NCBI GenBank assembly: GCA_028291615.1
Contig: JAQGHM010000258.1
Span: forward strand, 1-42,888
Length of the DNA stretch: 42,888 nucleotides
Reading direction: 5' to 3'
From: Phycisphaerales bacterium
GTDB lineage: Bacteria; Planctomycetota; Phycisphaerae; Tepidisphaerales; Tepidisphaeraceae
The notes under the pieces were generated by a model. That model saw nothing but the letters and a program-made list of their open reading frames with translations. It did not search any database and was not told the origin of the DNA. A program made the position numbers and the translations under genes. This document shows positions 33,754-42,018 of this stretch, piece after piece (position 1 is the stretch's first letter; the number at the start of each line of letters is the position of its first letter).

Positions 33754-34500
33754 CTATTTCCCGTGAGTCCTGCCGCGGATCTCCGCCAGGCGCACTTCCC
33801 CAAGTGGTCGATCCCCGTCCGCCAGGCTCAGGCTCTCCCTGAATTCGTCCCCGAAGTTGCGGTCGCATTTCCAGTTGACCAGCGCGACCGTGCACATCGA
33901 AATCAGCCCGCCCAGCGTCGCCACCGCCATGTCCTTCTGGGCGTCCCATTCGTCCCCCTGCGTACCCAGGAAAGCCGCCCCCGCATCACCGCCGGCGCAC
34001 GCGGCATATGCCCACTCGATCAACTCGTACAGCATTGAGAACGACATCGTCACGTCCAGCGGCAGGTAATAGCCCCAGAACCCGCGAACCCGCGCCACCC
34101 GCAAAAACATCTCCCGGATTGGATAGGCCATGAATAGCCCGAAACTGAAATGAACCAGCCGGTCATACATGTTCCGCCCGCCATGCAGCGGCCTGCCGAA
34201 GAGTGCCTTGAACCACTCGTTATACGGCACCTCCGAGTAAGAATAGTGAGCCCCGATCGTGTGCAGCGCCAGGAAAATGGCGATCAAACTGTACGAAAGA
34301 TTACTGAGCGGAAATCGCCGTCGCGTAACCGCCAGAAACACCACCAGCGCCAAGAGCAGCGTGTTCTCGACCAGCCAGTTGGTGAAATATTTAGGATGAA
34401 TCGCCCAAGCGAGCCAATAAATGGCAAAGGCAATGCTAAGGAGCAGGAGGTAACGCTTGTTATGCAAGAACGCGATCGGTGTGTTCACGTCGTTAATCAT
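33754..34500 (-). CDS. YjdF/DUF2238-like inner membrane protein
   Basis: A 248-residue membrane protein with six to seven helices. The blocks PKYFTNWLVENTLLLALVV, LHTIGAHYSYSEVPYNEW, NMYDRLVHFSFGLFMAYP, YELIEWAYAACAGG and AFLGTQGDEWDAQKDMAVATLG are hallmarks of the YjdF/DUF2238 family. Several His, Glu and Asp residues sit in or near helices (HTIGAHYSYSE, DRLVHFSFG, YELIEW). Function is uncharacterised. The ATG at 34500 starts the family-like sequence, although the frame is open to 34635. It is divergent from the small Cys-pair gene with 58 nt between starts. Confidence 0.8.
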   Translation of the reverse strand: MINDVNTPIAFLHNKRYLLLLSIAFAIYWLAWAIHPKYFTNWLVENTLLLALVVFLAVTRRRFPLSNLSYSLIAIFLALHTIGAHYSYSEVPYNEWFKALFGRPLHGGRNMYDRLVHFSFGLFMAYPIREMFLRVARVRGFWGYYLPLDVTMSFSMLYELIEWAYAACAGGDAGAAFLGTQGDEWDAQKDMAVATLGGLISMCTVALVNWKCDRNFGDEFRESLSLADGDRPLGEVRLAEIRGRTHGK

Positions 34501-34558
34501 ACTCAGGAATCCACGTTCCCCGAACAGTGGGTTGCTCGTATACGTGACGTTGATCGAT

Positions 34559-35020
34559 ATGACCCCACCCACAAGCGACCAACTCTGGCAGCAGATCGTC
34601 TGGCTATTCGTGCTGGCCGTCCCCGTCGCCTGCATGGCGTGGACGGTGACTCACGAGGAAGTCTTCAGGGAACCGCGCGAATTTTGTCAAAAATGCAGTC
34701 AGAGCTGCCGTAACCTGGCCGCGCGCAAGTTCTTTTATCTTTTCACCTGCGAGTATTGCTTCAGTCATTACGTGACGGCGCTATTTCTCGTCATTACCCG
34801 GTTTCAGTTGCTGCTCGATGGATGGCGAGGGTATCTGCTGAGCTTCTTTGCGACGGTCTTCGTGGCGAACATTTACATGAGTCTTTACTCGCGGCTGCGG
34901 GTCGATATCCGGTCGGAAAAGGCGGCGGCGGATCTGAAGGAGACGGAGAAAAAGGTGAAGGAGCAGGTGGCGGATTCGGGGGATGGGGCGGAGAGCGCAT
35001 TGACGGGTAAATCGGCCTAG
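34559..35020 (+). CDS. Small membrane protein with paired Cys motifs
   Basis: A 153-residue protein. An N-terminal membrane helix (about residues 10-27) is followed by CQKCSQSC and CEYCFSH, which could bind one zinc or iron, then a second pair of hydrophobic stretches and a Lys/Glu-rich cytoplasmic coiled-coil tail (about residues 115-140). I do not recognise the family; the C-x-x-C plus membrane arrangement resembles small DUF1360-type proteins. It is divergent from the YjdF-like gene, so the two could share a control region. The ATG at 34559 is preferred over the upstream ATG at 34457, which would run over the neighbour's start. Confidence 0.6.
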   Translation: MTPPTSDQLWQQIVWLFVLAVPVACMAWTVTHEEVFREPREFCQKCSQSCRNLAARKFFYLFTCEYCFSHYVTALFLVITRFQLLLDGWRGYLLSFFATVFVANIYMSLYSRLRVDIRSEKAAADLKETEKKVKEQVADSGDGAESALTGKSA

Positions 35021-35026
35021 AATGTG

Positions 35027-35087
35027 GGGGTTCGGAATCAGGTTGTGAGGGTCGTCGCAAAGCGATAGGATCGCTGCTTTGAACCCC
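35027..35087 (+). promoter_or_regulatory. Nested hairpin in the recJ leader
   Basis: GGGGTTC (35027-35033) pairs with GAACCCC (35081-35087), enclosing CAAAGCGAT/ATCG...CTTTG (35058-35081), a stem with loop AGG. There is no U-tract after it, so it is not a standard terminator. It may fold in the 5' leader of recJ or end the upstream transcript weakly. Confidence 0.4.
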
Positions 35088-35116
35088 AAGGGGCGCAAGC
35101 GCGAGTGAGAGCACGG

Positions 35117-36874
35117 ATGCAACGACCCAAACGCTGGAGCATTTCCCCCCCCGACGAGCGCGCGAGCGAGTTGGCCGCGCGGCTTAAGACCTCGCCGCTG
35201 CTTGCGCAGATCCTTTTAAATCGCGGAATCAGCGAGCAGCAGGATTGCATGGACTTCCTCCGGCCCAGCCCAAAAGGTCTGGCTGATCCAGCGCTGATGC
35301 CCAACTTGAAGGTGGCCGCCGAGCGAATTGCCAAAGCAATTCGCGACAAGGAAAAGGTCGTCGTTTACGGCGATTATGACGTCGACGGCATCACGGCGAC
35401 GGCCATCCTATGGCACGCCATCCGCCACTTGGGGGGCGAGGTCGATTATTACATTCCGCACCGGATCGACGAGGGGTATGGCCTGAACGCCGAGGCGCTG
35501 GCGCAGATTTGCGACGTCGGCGCCAAGGTGATCGTGACGGTGGACTGCGGGATTACAGCCGTCGAGCAAGCGAAGGTCGCCTGCGACCGCGGCGTAGACC
35601 TGATCGTCACCGATCATCATGAGTGGCACGTGGAGGAGATCGAAGGCGAGCGCCGGCCGATCTTTCCGGAGTGCCTGACGATCGTGCACCCGCGCCTGCC
35701 TGGTTCGGCATATCCGAACCCGCACATCTGCGGCGCTGGCGTTGCGTTTAAACTCGCATGGGGGATTGGCCTGGCGGTTTGCGGCGCGGAGAAGGTGGAC
35801 GCAACCTTTCGGGAGTATCTGGTCGAGGCGACGGCATTGGCGGCGCTGGGTACGATCGCCGACGTAGTGCCGCTGGTCGGCGAGAATCGCATCCTGGCGC
35901 ACTGGGGATTGGGCGGTCTGAAGAACAGCAAGCTGCACGGCATCCAGGCGCTGATCGCCTCGGCAAACCTGACCGGCCAGCAACTCGACAGCTACCACGT
36001 CGGCTTCCTGCTGGCGCCGCGGCTCAATGCCTGCGGGCGCATGGGCCACGCGCGCGAAGCGGTGGAGATGCTGACCAAGGCCGACGCCGGCCGCGCGGGG
36101 GAGATCGCGATTTACCTGGAGACGAAGAACCGCGAGCGTCAGGGGATGGAGCGGAAGATCCTGGAGCAGGCGCTGGAACAGGTGACGTTGAACAACTTCG
36201 ATCATGAAGATTGCCGCGCGATCGTCCTGGGAGGCGAAGGGTGGCACGCAGGCGTGATCGGGATCGTTGCCTCGCGGATCGTCGATCGAACGCATCGGCC
36301 GACGATCATGATCGCGACGACCAACGGCCACGGGCAGGGAAGCGGCCGCTCGATACCGGGGTTCAATCTCGCGCGAGCGCTCGAAGCGTGCGGCACGCAC
36401 CTCGACGCGTTCGGCGGGCACGAGATGGCAGCGGGCCTAAAGATTCAAACGGCCAAGATTGCGGAATTCCGCGAGGCGTTCTGTAAGCATGCTTCCGACG
36501 TGATGTCGGCGGAGATGATGATTCCTGAGCTCCGACTGGAATGCCTGGCCGAGCTGAACCTACTGACCGAGGCACTGGTGAAGGATCTCAAGCGTCTGGG
36601 CCCGTTCGGCCACGGCAATCGCAAACCACTGCTCTGCTGCCGCGGCCTGACCATCGCCGGCCCGCCGCGCCGAGTCGGCAAGACCGGCGACCATCTCCAG
36701 CTTTACGTCAAGCAAGCGCAGGCGTCGATGAAGTGCATCGCCTTCAACTACGGCAACATGATCGACCAGCTTCGCACTGGCACCGTGGTCGATCTGGCGA
36801 TCGAGCCGCAGCTCAACGAATACATGGGGCGGACCAGCGTGGAGTTGGAAGTGAAGGACCTGCAATTTGCGTGA
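35117..36874 (+). CDS. recJ: Single-stranded-DNA-specific exonuclease RecJ
   Basis: A 585-residue (about) DHH-family exonuclease. Motifs are VVYGDYDVDGITA (near residue 86), VTVDCGIT, VTDHHEWHV (DHH), LNACGRMGHA and the DHHA1 signature FGGHEMAAG. The C-terminal OB-fold domain follows. RecJ degrades single-stranded DNA 5' to 3' in recombination and mismatch repair. Length is normal. A GTG at 35105 could add four residues; the ATG at 35117 is chosen. It lies after a structured leader and is followed by a Phd/VapC pair. Confidence 0.93.
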   Translation: MQRPKRWSISPPDERASELAARLKTSPLLAQILLNRGISEQQDCMDFLRPSPKGLADPALMPNLKVAAERIAKAIRDKEKVVVYGDYDVDGITATAILWHAIRHLGGEVDYYIPHRIDEGYGLNAEALAQICDVGAKVIVTVDCGITAVEQAKVACDRGVDLIVTDHHEWHVEEIEGERRPIFPECLTIVHPRLPGSAYPNPHICGAGVAFKLAWGIGLAVCGAEKVDATFREYLVEATALAALGTIADVVPLVGENRILAHWGLGGLKNSKLHGIQALIASANLTGQQLDSYHVGFLLAPRLNACGRMGHAREAVEMLTKADAGRAGEIAIYLETKNRERQGMERKILEQALEQVTLNNFDHEDCRAIVLGGEGWHAGVIGIVASRIVDRTHRPTIMIATTNGHGQGSGRSIPGFNLARALEACGTHLDAFGGHEMAAGLKIQTAKIAEFREAFCKHASDVMSAEMMIPELRLECLAELNLLTEALVKDLKRLGPFGHGNRKPLLCCRGLTIAGPPRRVGKTGDHLQLYVKQAQASMKCIAFNYGNMIDQLRTGTVVDLAIEPQLNEYMGRTSVELEVKDLQFA

Positions 36875-36880
36875 TGCGCG

Positions 36881-36920
36881 CGATGGTACGTATGAACAAG
36901 ACCATCGGATTTGATACAAT
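36881..36920 (+). promoter_or_regulatory. Inverted repeat and -10 element of phd/vapC
   Basis: CGATGGT (36881-36887) and ACCATCG (36901-36907) form a perfect 7-bp inverted repeat with 13 nt between. TACAAT at 36915-36920 is a likely -10. A transcript would begin near 36927, the antitoxin ATG, so the message may be leaderless. The repeat is well placed for the antitoxin to bind and autoregulate. Confidence 0.5.
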
Positions 36921-36926
36921 AATGCC

Positions 36927-37163
36927 ATGGCCACTCATGTCACCCTTAGCGAAGCAGAAAAGGCTTTTTCGGCCTTGATCGGCCGCGTGCAAGGTGGGGA
37001 AGAAATCGTGATTGACGAGGGCGGACAACCAGTTGCCCGCCTCCTTCCCGCCATTCCTGGCGGAGGGGACCGCAAGCCCGGATCGGCGCAGGGACTTTTC
37101 GTGGTGCCAGAGGATTTCAATCATCCACTGCCAGCGGATGTGTTGGATGATTTCGAGAAATGA
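36927..37163 (+). CDS. Phd/YefM-family antitoxin
   Basis: A 78-residue protein. Its N-terminal half, ATHVTLSEAEKAFSALIGRVQGGEEIVIDEGGQPVARLLP, matches the Phd/YefM DNA-binding fold, and the C-terminal part (EDFNHPLPADVLDDF) is the toxin-binding tail common in antitoxins partnered with PIN toxins. It should repress its own promoter and neutralise the next gene's product. It overlaps the toxin gene by 4 nt (ATGA). There is no ribosome binding site, in line with a leaderless message. Confidence 0.85.
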   Translation: MATHVTLSEAEKAFSALIGRVQGGEEIVIDEGGQPVARLLPAIPGGGDRKPGSAQGLFVVPEDFNHPLPADVLDDFEK

Positions 37164-37546
37164 CCCTCCTTCTGGACACACACGCTTTTCTGTGGTGGAT
37201 CACGAATGATCGGCGGTTGTCAGCAACTGCGGAAGCCCTCATTCGCGATAAAAAGATTGACTTGCTGTTAAGTGCGGCGAGCGCGTGGGAAATCGCGATT
37301 AAGAATTCACTGGGCAAATTGCCATTGCCCGAACCTCCCGAAGTTTTTATCCCGCGACACATGCTAATCAATCAGATTCGTCCACTGCCCATCTCCGTCG
37401 AGCACGCTCTAGCCGTAGCCAGCTTGCCACTCCACCATCGTGACCCTTTCGATCGGCTGTTGCTTGCGCAAGCCAAGACGGAAAATATCCCGCTCCTCAG
37501 TGCCGATGCAATCCTCAAACCCTATGCCGTCCAAGTGCTTTGGTGA
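37160..37546 (+). CDS. vapC: PIN-domain ribonuclease toxin (VapC-like)
   Basis: A 128-residue PIN-domain protein. Acidic metal-binding residues are seen in LLLDTHAFLWW (Asp6), SAASAWEIAIK (Glu41 or so), HHRDPFDRLLLAQA (paired Asp) and PLLSADAIL. This group (Phd-linked VapC) cleaves RNA, often initiator tRNA or rRNA, when the antitoxin is lost; the target is not known here. The ATGA overlap with the antitoxin gene couples their translation. It lies between two housekeeping genes, recJ and transaldolase. Confidence 0.88.
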   Translation: MTLLLDTHAFLWWITNDRRLSATAEALIRDKKIDLLLSAASAWEIAIKNSLGKLPLPEPPEVFIPRHMLINQIRPLPISVEHALAVASLPLHHRDPFDRLLLAQAKTENIPLLSADAILKPYAVQVLW

Positions 37547-37814
37547 AGTGAAAGACCTTCGCCCTGATCGCTTTCTCGAGATCCAAAGCGGACAGAGCCG
37601 TCGCCGAGCGTGCTCAAAGGGCAAACAGGCCGCCGATCGCCTGCGCGGGATAATCGGGCGATGATCGCTTGCGCGGCACGACATCGTCGCGATCAGCCGT
37701 GCGAGGGCATGGGTAATAAGCGCCGAAAGGCTAGACCCCCGCCCCTCCACAAGATACCATTATCCCGCGCGTGGGACGCGTACGGGCATTGAAACCCAAA
37801 ACAGGAGACGCCGC

Positions 37815-38870
37815 ATGTCACTCAAATCACTTATCGCCACGGGGACGAAACTTTGGCTCGACTCGATCGACCCTGACCTGGTCAAGAAGAACTTCGCCAT
37901 GGGCGTCACCGGCGCCACGTCGAATCCGATCATCATCTCGGACCTGATCAAGACGGGCCGCTTCGATTCGCAAATCGAGTCGTTCATGGAGAAGGGGATG
38001 GACGATTCGGAGATCGCGTGGGCGATGACCGACAAGCTGGTCAACGATGCCCAGCAGGTCTTTGCGCCCGTCTGGCAGCGCGAGAAGGGAAACAACGGCT
38101 ACGTCAGCTTCGAGCTCGACCCGCTCCTGGAAGACAAGGCGGCCACGATCCCCCATGCCGAACGTGTGAAACGGTACATCGAGCTGGGCAAGAAGTGGTC
38201 GGCCGGGCACACCAACCGAATGATCAAGGTGCCCGCGACCCCTGCAGGGCTGGATTGCCTGGAAGAATTGGCCGCCCACGGCATCACGCTGAATGTCACG
38301 CTGATCTTCTCCGAGCGGCAATACAAGATCGCCCGCGACAACGTCTGGCGCGGCGCGCAACGGCGCAAGAACGGCACGGCCGCCTTCAAGAGCGTCTACA
38401 GCATCTTCGTCTCGCGCGTGGACGTGTACACCGAGAAGTACGTGCCCGAGCTCAGCCCCGCGGCGCAGGGGCTGGTTGGCATCGTCAACGTCAAGGAACT
38501 TTGGCGGTTGAACCAGCAGTTCTGGAAGGACAAGAACCTTCCGCTGCAGCAGGAAATCATCTTCGCCTCAACAGGCACGAAGAAGCCGACCGATCCGCCG
38601 GACAAATACGTCGAGGCGCTGGCGGGCAGCGACATCCAGACCAACCCCCCTGCCACCAACGACGCGGTCGAGAAGTTGAACAAGACGTACACCCGCAAGA
38701 TTGACCAGATGCCGCCGAAGGAGATCGTCGATGAGATCCACGCCAAGGTGGATCAGAAGAAGCTGGAAGACAAGCTGATGGAAGAGGGAACGGCGAAGTT
38801 TGCCGATCCGCAGCATGCGCTGTTGAAGCTTGTGGCGCAGAAGCGAGCTTCGCTTGCCGGCGCGAAGTAA
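37815..38870 (+). CDS. tal: Transaldolase
   Basis: A 351-residue transaldolase of the pentose-phosphate pathway. It transfers a dihydroxyacetone unit from sedoheptulose 7-phosphate to glyceraldehyde 3-phosphate. The N-terminal [10 protein letters not shown] and [12 protein letters not shown] are the family signatures. The Schiff-base lysine is Lys138 in [11 protein letters not shown], and [15 protein letters not shown] follows. Length fits the longer class used by cyanobacteria, actinobacteria and related groups. AGGAG at 37802-37806 is the ribosome binding site. A strong terminator follows. Confidence 0.92.
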   Translation: MSLKSLIATGTKLWLDSIDPDLVKKNFAMGVTGATSNPIIISDLIKTGRFDSQIESFMEKGMDDSEIAWAMTDKLVNDAQQVFAPVWQREKGNNGYVSFELDPLLEDKAATIPHAERVKRYIELGKKWSAGHTNRMIKVPATPAGLDCLEELAAHGITLNVTLIFSERQYKIARDNVWRGAQRRKNGTAAFKSVYSIFVSRVDVYTEKYVPELSPAAQGLVGIVNVKELWRLNQQFWKDKNLPLQQEIIFASTGTKKPTDPPDKYVEALAGSDIQTNPPATNDAVEKLNKTYTRKIDQMPPKEIVDEIHAKVDQKKLEDKLMEEGTAKFADPQHALLKLVAQKRASLAGAK

Positions 38871-38893
38871 GTTACTGGCTCGATAAAATCATG

Positions 38894-38927
38894 GCCCACG
38901 GAGCGCGGCGCGCTCCGTGGGCTTTTT
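38894..38927 (+). terminator. Intrinsic terminator of the transaldolase gene
   Basis: A perfect 13-bp stem, GCCCACGGAGCGC (38894-38906) with GCGCTCCGTGGGC (38910-38922), has loop GGC and is followed by TTTTT (38923-38927). It ends 2 nt before the convergent acetyltransferase gene's stop codon. On the other strand the trailing T-run is weak, so it acts mainly rightward. Confidence 0.9.
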
Positions 38928-38929
38928 GT

Positions 38930-39367
38930 TTACACCAGCGTCTTCACGTCGATCGAGCAGACAATTGATTTGTGCGTGGTGAACCCAACCTTCTCGTAGA
39001 AGGTGCGCGCGGTGTCGCGGCTATCGAGCCAGACGCGCGACATGCCTTGATCGGCGGCGAGCTTGGCCAGGTGTCGAAGCATCGCCGCGCCGTAGCCGTT
39101 GCCCTGCCTGGTTGGGGCGGTCACCAAGTCATCGACAAAAAGGTGGGGACCCCGAAAGAGCGTGCACGAAAGGCGAAAACCAGCCAGCGAGACGATCTGG
39201 CCGACGGCGTAACCGCCGATCAGTCTATACCCCTCGCGCTGTTGCGCCATCACCTGATTGACGAACGATTCGCGCGGAACGTGCGGACGGAGGACGGCCA
39301 TCAGGTCGTAGGCAGCGGCGATGGTATCGGCGGTAATGAATTCGCGAAATTCGAGACTGGTTGTCAT
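38930..39367 (-). CDS. GNAT-family N-acetyltransferase
   Basis: A 145-residue protein with the GNAT fold. The acetyl-CoA-binding motif A is VTAPTRQGNGYGAAMLRHLAKLA (Q-x-x-G-x-G/A at about residues 92-97), and the late strand SRVWLDSRDTARTFYEKVGF is typical. It should acetylate a small molecule or protein N-terminus; the substrate is unknown. It begins 32 nt after the BatA-like gene stop on the same strand and may be read through from it. The start is the ATG at 39367. Confidence 0.85.
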   Translation of the reverse strand: MTTSLEFREFITADTIAAAYDLMAVLRPHVPRESFVNQVMAQQREGYRLIGGYAVGQIVSLAGFRLSCTLFRGPHLFVDDLVTAPTRQGNGYGAAMLRHLAKLAADQGMSRVWLDSRDTARTFYEKVGFTTHKSIVCSIDVKTLV

Positions 39368-39399
39368 GGGCAGAGTTTACTCGCGGATCGCACGTCGGC

Positions 39400-41412
39400 T
39401 TAGAGGTGCACGCGCCGCGTGTAGACGAACCACTCGATCAGCAGCAGCGGCACGCCGAGGGCGGCCAGCCACCACCAGAGTTCGACGCGGGCGCGGCCGG
39501 TGGTGACCTGCGTGTCGCCGATGTCGCCGGGGGGGTGGTCGGACGGGATCAGGTTCGACTCGTTCGAATCGAGCAGGTTGACGGCCATCTTATCGTAGCC
39601 GGGGACGGGGACGTCGAGCGTGTAGAGGCCGACGCGGTCGAGCGGCGGGAGGACGAAATCGCCAGCCTCGGGGATCTTGATCGTGCGCGTACCGCCCGGG
39701 CCGGTCAGGTGAATCTCCTTGCGATCCGCGGCGACGCGCTTGATGTCGCCGAGCGGGATCGTCGGCGTCGCGCCGGGCGGGAAGGCCTCACGCACGTCCA
39801 TCTCTGAGCCCAGCGCCAGGTACTGCAGCGCCTGGTACATGTAGATCGGGAAACTGAGCTTGAGAGGCCAGTTGGACTGCAGCACGTCGAAGCCGACGAT
39901 CAGGTGCGTCGAGCGGCCTTCGCGATCGAGCACCACCAGCGGCCCCTTGCTCCCTTCGATCAGCCGCTCGACGCCGACCGGCGGCACTTCCAGCTTCATT
40001 GCTGATTCGATGTAGAGCTTGCCGAGGTTCAACCCTGCGAGCATCGGGTGGTCACGCTTCCAGTCGAGGATCGTGTTCTCCTGCGTGTAGACCGGGCGAA
40101 CGCCGTTCATCGCCTGCTTGACCTTGGCATTGGGCGGCAGCGCGCGGAACCACATGAAGTTTCCGGCCTGTGGCATGAACTTGGGCTGATACTGGTCGAA
40201 CATTATCACGTCATACTTGACCGGCTTGGCGTCCTCGTAGCTGGCGGGGCTGAGGATGTCGAACTCCTTGAGTTGAATGCTCCCCTTGAGTTTCTCGAGG
40301 AAGAAATTGCTGTCGGTCACGAGCAGCACCGAAAGAGCCTTGGGCGGCGGCACGACAACTTGCGCCACGTCGTCGGCGGCCAGCGCGTCTCCCTCCTTGT
40401 GCATCTGTTCGAGCCGCAGGACCGCGGACGTGGTCAGGTCGAGCTTGAACTCGACGCTGTTCTGGTCGCGCGTGCCGGCCTTGTCGGCGGCCTCGCGCTC
40501 GGCGTCGCTCCAGCGCTCGGGCAGAAGTTTCGTATGGGCCGACGACCTGATCTGGTAGGTGGGCAGACCGCCGGCAAATTCGGTCGCGACGGAGAGGTTT
40601 ACGTCCGCCTCGACCACCTCCGGGCCGTAGTTGGCCAGCCGCGCGAAGACCTGCACTTCTGTCGGATTCTCGTAATTCCGCTTGGCGGAGAGCGCGACGA
40701 TGGCGATGTTGCCGGTCTTGTCGTCGCCGATCTTGCCGAAGGTCAGGTTGCCGCGCAGCGTGAGCGACTGCGAATCGGTCGCGCGGCCGTCGGAGTAAAG
40801 AAAGACGTCGGGCTTCACGTTGGCGCGGTTCTGCTCAGGAATAAACGCCGACTGCGCCTCGGCAAGTTGATACGCGAGTTTGAGCTTCGACTTGCGATCG
40901 GTTTGCTCGATGCCGTCAATCGCGAGGCGAAGCTTGGCGGCATCGGGCGTCAACGGGCAGAGCGTCTCGGCGGTTTCGTCGAAGCTGATGACGCAGGCGT
41001 TGTCGTCGCGCTTCATCGAAGCGACGACCTCAAGTGCCAGCCGCTTGGCCTCTTCGAGGCGGGTGCGCTTACCGTTGGCCACGTCCTTCGCCGCCATCGA
41101 TCCGGATCGATCGATCAGGATGACGGTCAGCTTGCCCGCCCCGCGCTTGAAGTTGGCCACCGGCCGCATGAGGGCGAGGCAGAGCGCGATCAGCAGGAGC
41201 AATTGCAGGAGTAGGAGCAGGTTTCGGCGGAGCTTCTGGAAGGGCGCATTGACCTGAAGATCCTGGACGGCCTTGCGCCAGAGGATGGTCGAAGAGACGA
41301 GCATCTCCCGCCGCCGGAGCTTAAGGAAGTAAAGCACGAGCAGCGCGGAAATAGAAAGCACCGCTGCGATCAGGCCGGCGAGAGGCGTGATGAAACTTGG
41401 GATCCAGGACAT
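39400..41412 (-). CDS. BatA-like von Willebrand factor A membrane protein
   Basis: A 670-residue protein. The N-terminus has two membrane helices with a BatA-type motif between them (about residues 8-30 and 64-82; FLKLRRREMLVSSTILW). It is followed by a vWA domain with the MIDAS site LIDRSGSM (Asp101). A long central region (about 300-600) is beta-rich and probably periplasmic, and the protein ends with a membrane helix (WWWLAALGVPLLLIEWF). Such proteins belong to MoxR/BatA/DUF58 operons, proposed to assist assembly or metal insertion in the envelope. It is in an operon with the DUF58 gene; the GxxExxY gene lies between. Confidence 0.82.
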   Translation of the reverse strand: MSWIPSFITPLAGLIAAVLSISALLVLYFLKLRRREMLVSSTILWRKAVQDLQVNAPFQKLRRNLLLLLQLLLLIALCLALMRPVANFKRGAGKLTVILIDRSGSMAAKDVANGKRTRLEEAKRLALEVVASMKRDDNACVISFDETAETLCPLTPDAAKLRLAIDGIEQTDRKSKLKLAYQLAEAQSAFIPEQNRANVKPDVFLYSDGRATDSQSLTLRGNLTFGKIGDDKTGNIAIVALSAKRNYENPTEVQVFARLANYGPEVVEADVNLSVATEFAGGLPTYQIRSSAHTKLLPERWSDAEREAADKAGTRDQNSVEFKLDLTTSAVLRLEQMHKEGDALAADDVAQVVVPPPKALSVLLVTDSNFFLEKLKGSIQLKEFDILSPASYEDAKPVKYDVIMFDQYQPKFMPQAGNFMWFRALPPNAKVKQAMNGVRPVYTQENTILDWKRDHPMLAGLNLGKLYIESAMKLEVPPVGVERLIEGSKGPLVVLDREGRSTHLIVGFDVLQSNWPLKLSFPIYMYQALQYLALGSEMDVREAFPPGATPTIPLGDIKRVAADRKEIHLTGPGGTRTIKIPEAGDFVLPPLDRVGLYTLDVPVPGYDKMAVNLLDSNESNLIPSDHPPGDIGDTQVTTGRARVELWWWLAALGVPLLLIEWFVYTRRVHL

Positions 41413-41461
41413 GACTAACTCACGGGTTCGTGTTCATCTGCGGTTCTGGTCAAGGCGGTCG

Positions 41462-41493
41462 CAAAGGAGCAAAGAGACAAAGAATCAAAGCGG
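41462..41493 (+). repeat. CAAAGNNN octamer array, left (4 units)
   Basis: Four head-to-tail units with exactly 8-nt periodicity: CAAAGGAG, CAAAGAGA, CAAAGAAT, CAAAGCGG. The array includes the stop codon of the GxxExxY gene (41485-41487 on the complement). It is matched by an inverted array on the other side of the gene. Confidence 0.85.
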
Positions 41494-41910
41494 ACTAAGA
41501 GGCCGTATCACGCGTTTGATGCCGTCTTTGAGGTACGGGACATCAAAATTCAGGATAACGGCCAATTCAAGATTGGTGAGCTTTAAATAGGTATAGACCT
41601 GCGCGGTGAATAGCGGGATGAGCTCCTGAACAGCTTTAATCTCGACGATCAGGCGACCTGCGACGAGAAAATCGAGACGCCGCTTACCGACAATCGTTCC
41701 TTTATATTCCACGTCGATCCAGACCTGTTCCTGAAATTCGATTTCACGAAGACGGAACTCGATGGCTAGTGAAGCTTGGTAGGACTCTTCATCCAGCCCC
41801 GCGCCCAGCCGCTTATGCACCTCAAGGGCAGCGCCGATCACCTGCTTTGAGAGAGCGTTCAGTGCTTCGTCAGGCTCCCAATGGGGCGGATCTTCATCTT
41901 CGTAAGGCAT
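41485..41910 (-). CDS. GxxExxY-family protein
   Basis: A 141-residue protein of the GxxExxY family, related to PD-(D/E)XK nucleases. The name motif appears as LGAGLDEESYQASLAIEF, and the nuclease-like core as RRLDFLVAGRLIVEIKA (Asp, Glu-x-Lys). The biochemical function of the family is not established. It sits between DUF58 and BatA genes on the same strand, 107 nt after the former. The BatA gene follows at 72 nt. It is flanked by inverted arrays of the CAAAGNNN octamer, and its stop codon lies inside the left array. That arrangement suggests insertion as a unit. Confidence 0.85.
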   Translation of the reverse strand: MPYEDEDPPHWEPDEALNALSKQVIGAALEVHKRLGAGLDEESYQASLAIEFRLREIEFQEQVWIDVEYKGTIVGKRRLDFLVAGRLIVEIKAVQELIPLFTAQVYTYLKLTNLELAVILNFDVPYLKDGIKRVIRPLSPL

Positions 41911-41936
41911 TGAACTCTCTCTCGTTTAATTCTCCG

Positions 41937-41976
41937 TCTCTTTGCTTCTTTGCTTCTTTGATCCTTTGATTCTTTG
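41937..41976 (+). repeat. CAAAGNNN octamer array, right, inverted (5 units)
   Basis: Read on the + strand these are TCTCTTTG, CTTCTTTG, CTTCTTTG, ATCCTTTG and ATTCTTTG, i.e. five inverted CAAAGNNN units with 8-nt periodicity. It lies 26 nt upstream of the GxxExxY start codon. Two unit variants (CAAAGAGA, CAAAGAAT) also occur in the left array. Confidence 0.85.
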
Positions 41977-42018
41977 GGAACCGCCTTCGTCCGGGCCGTT
42001 CCACTTCCAACTATGCGT

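Noticed and set aside
37547-37814. A further small gene between vapC and transaldolase
   Set aside because: Short open frames here have no ribosome binding site or recognisable content; the gap probably holds the transaldolase promoter, though no clear -35/-10 pair was found.
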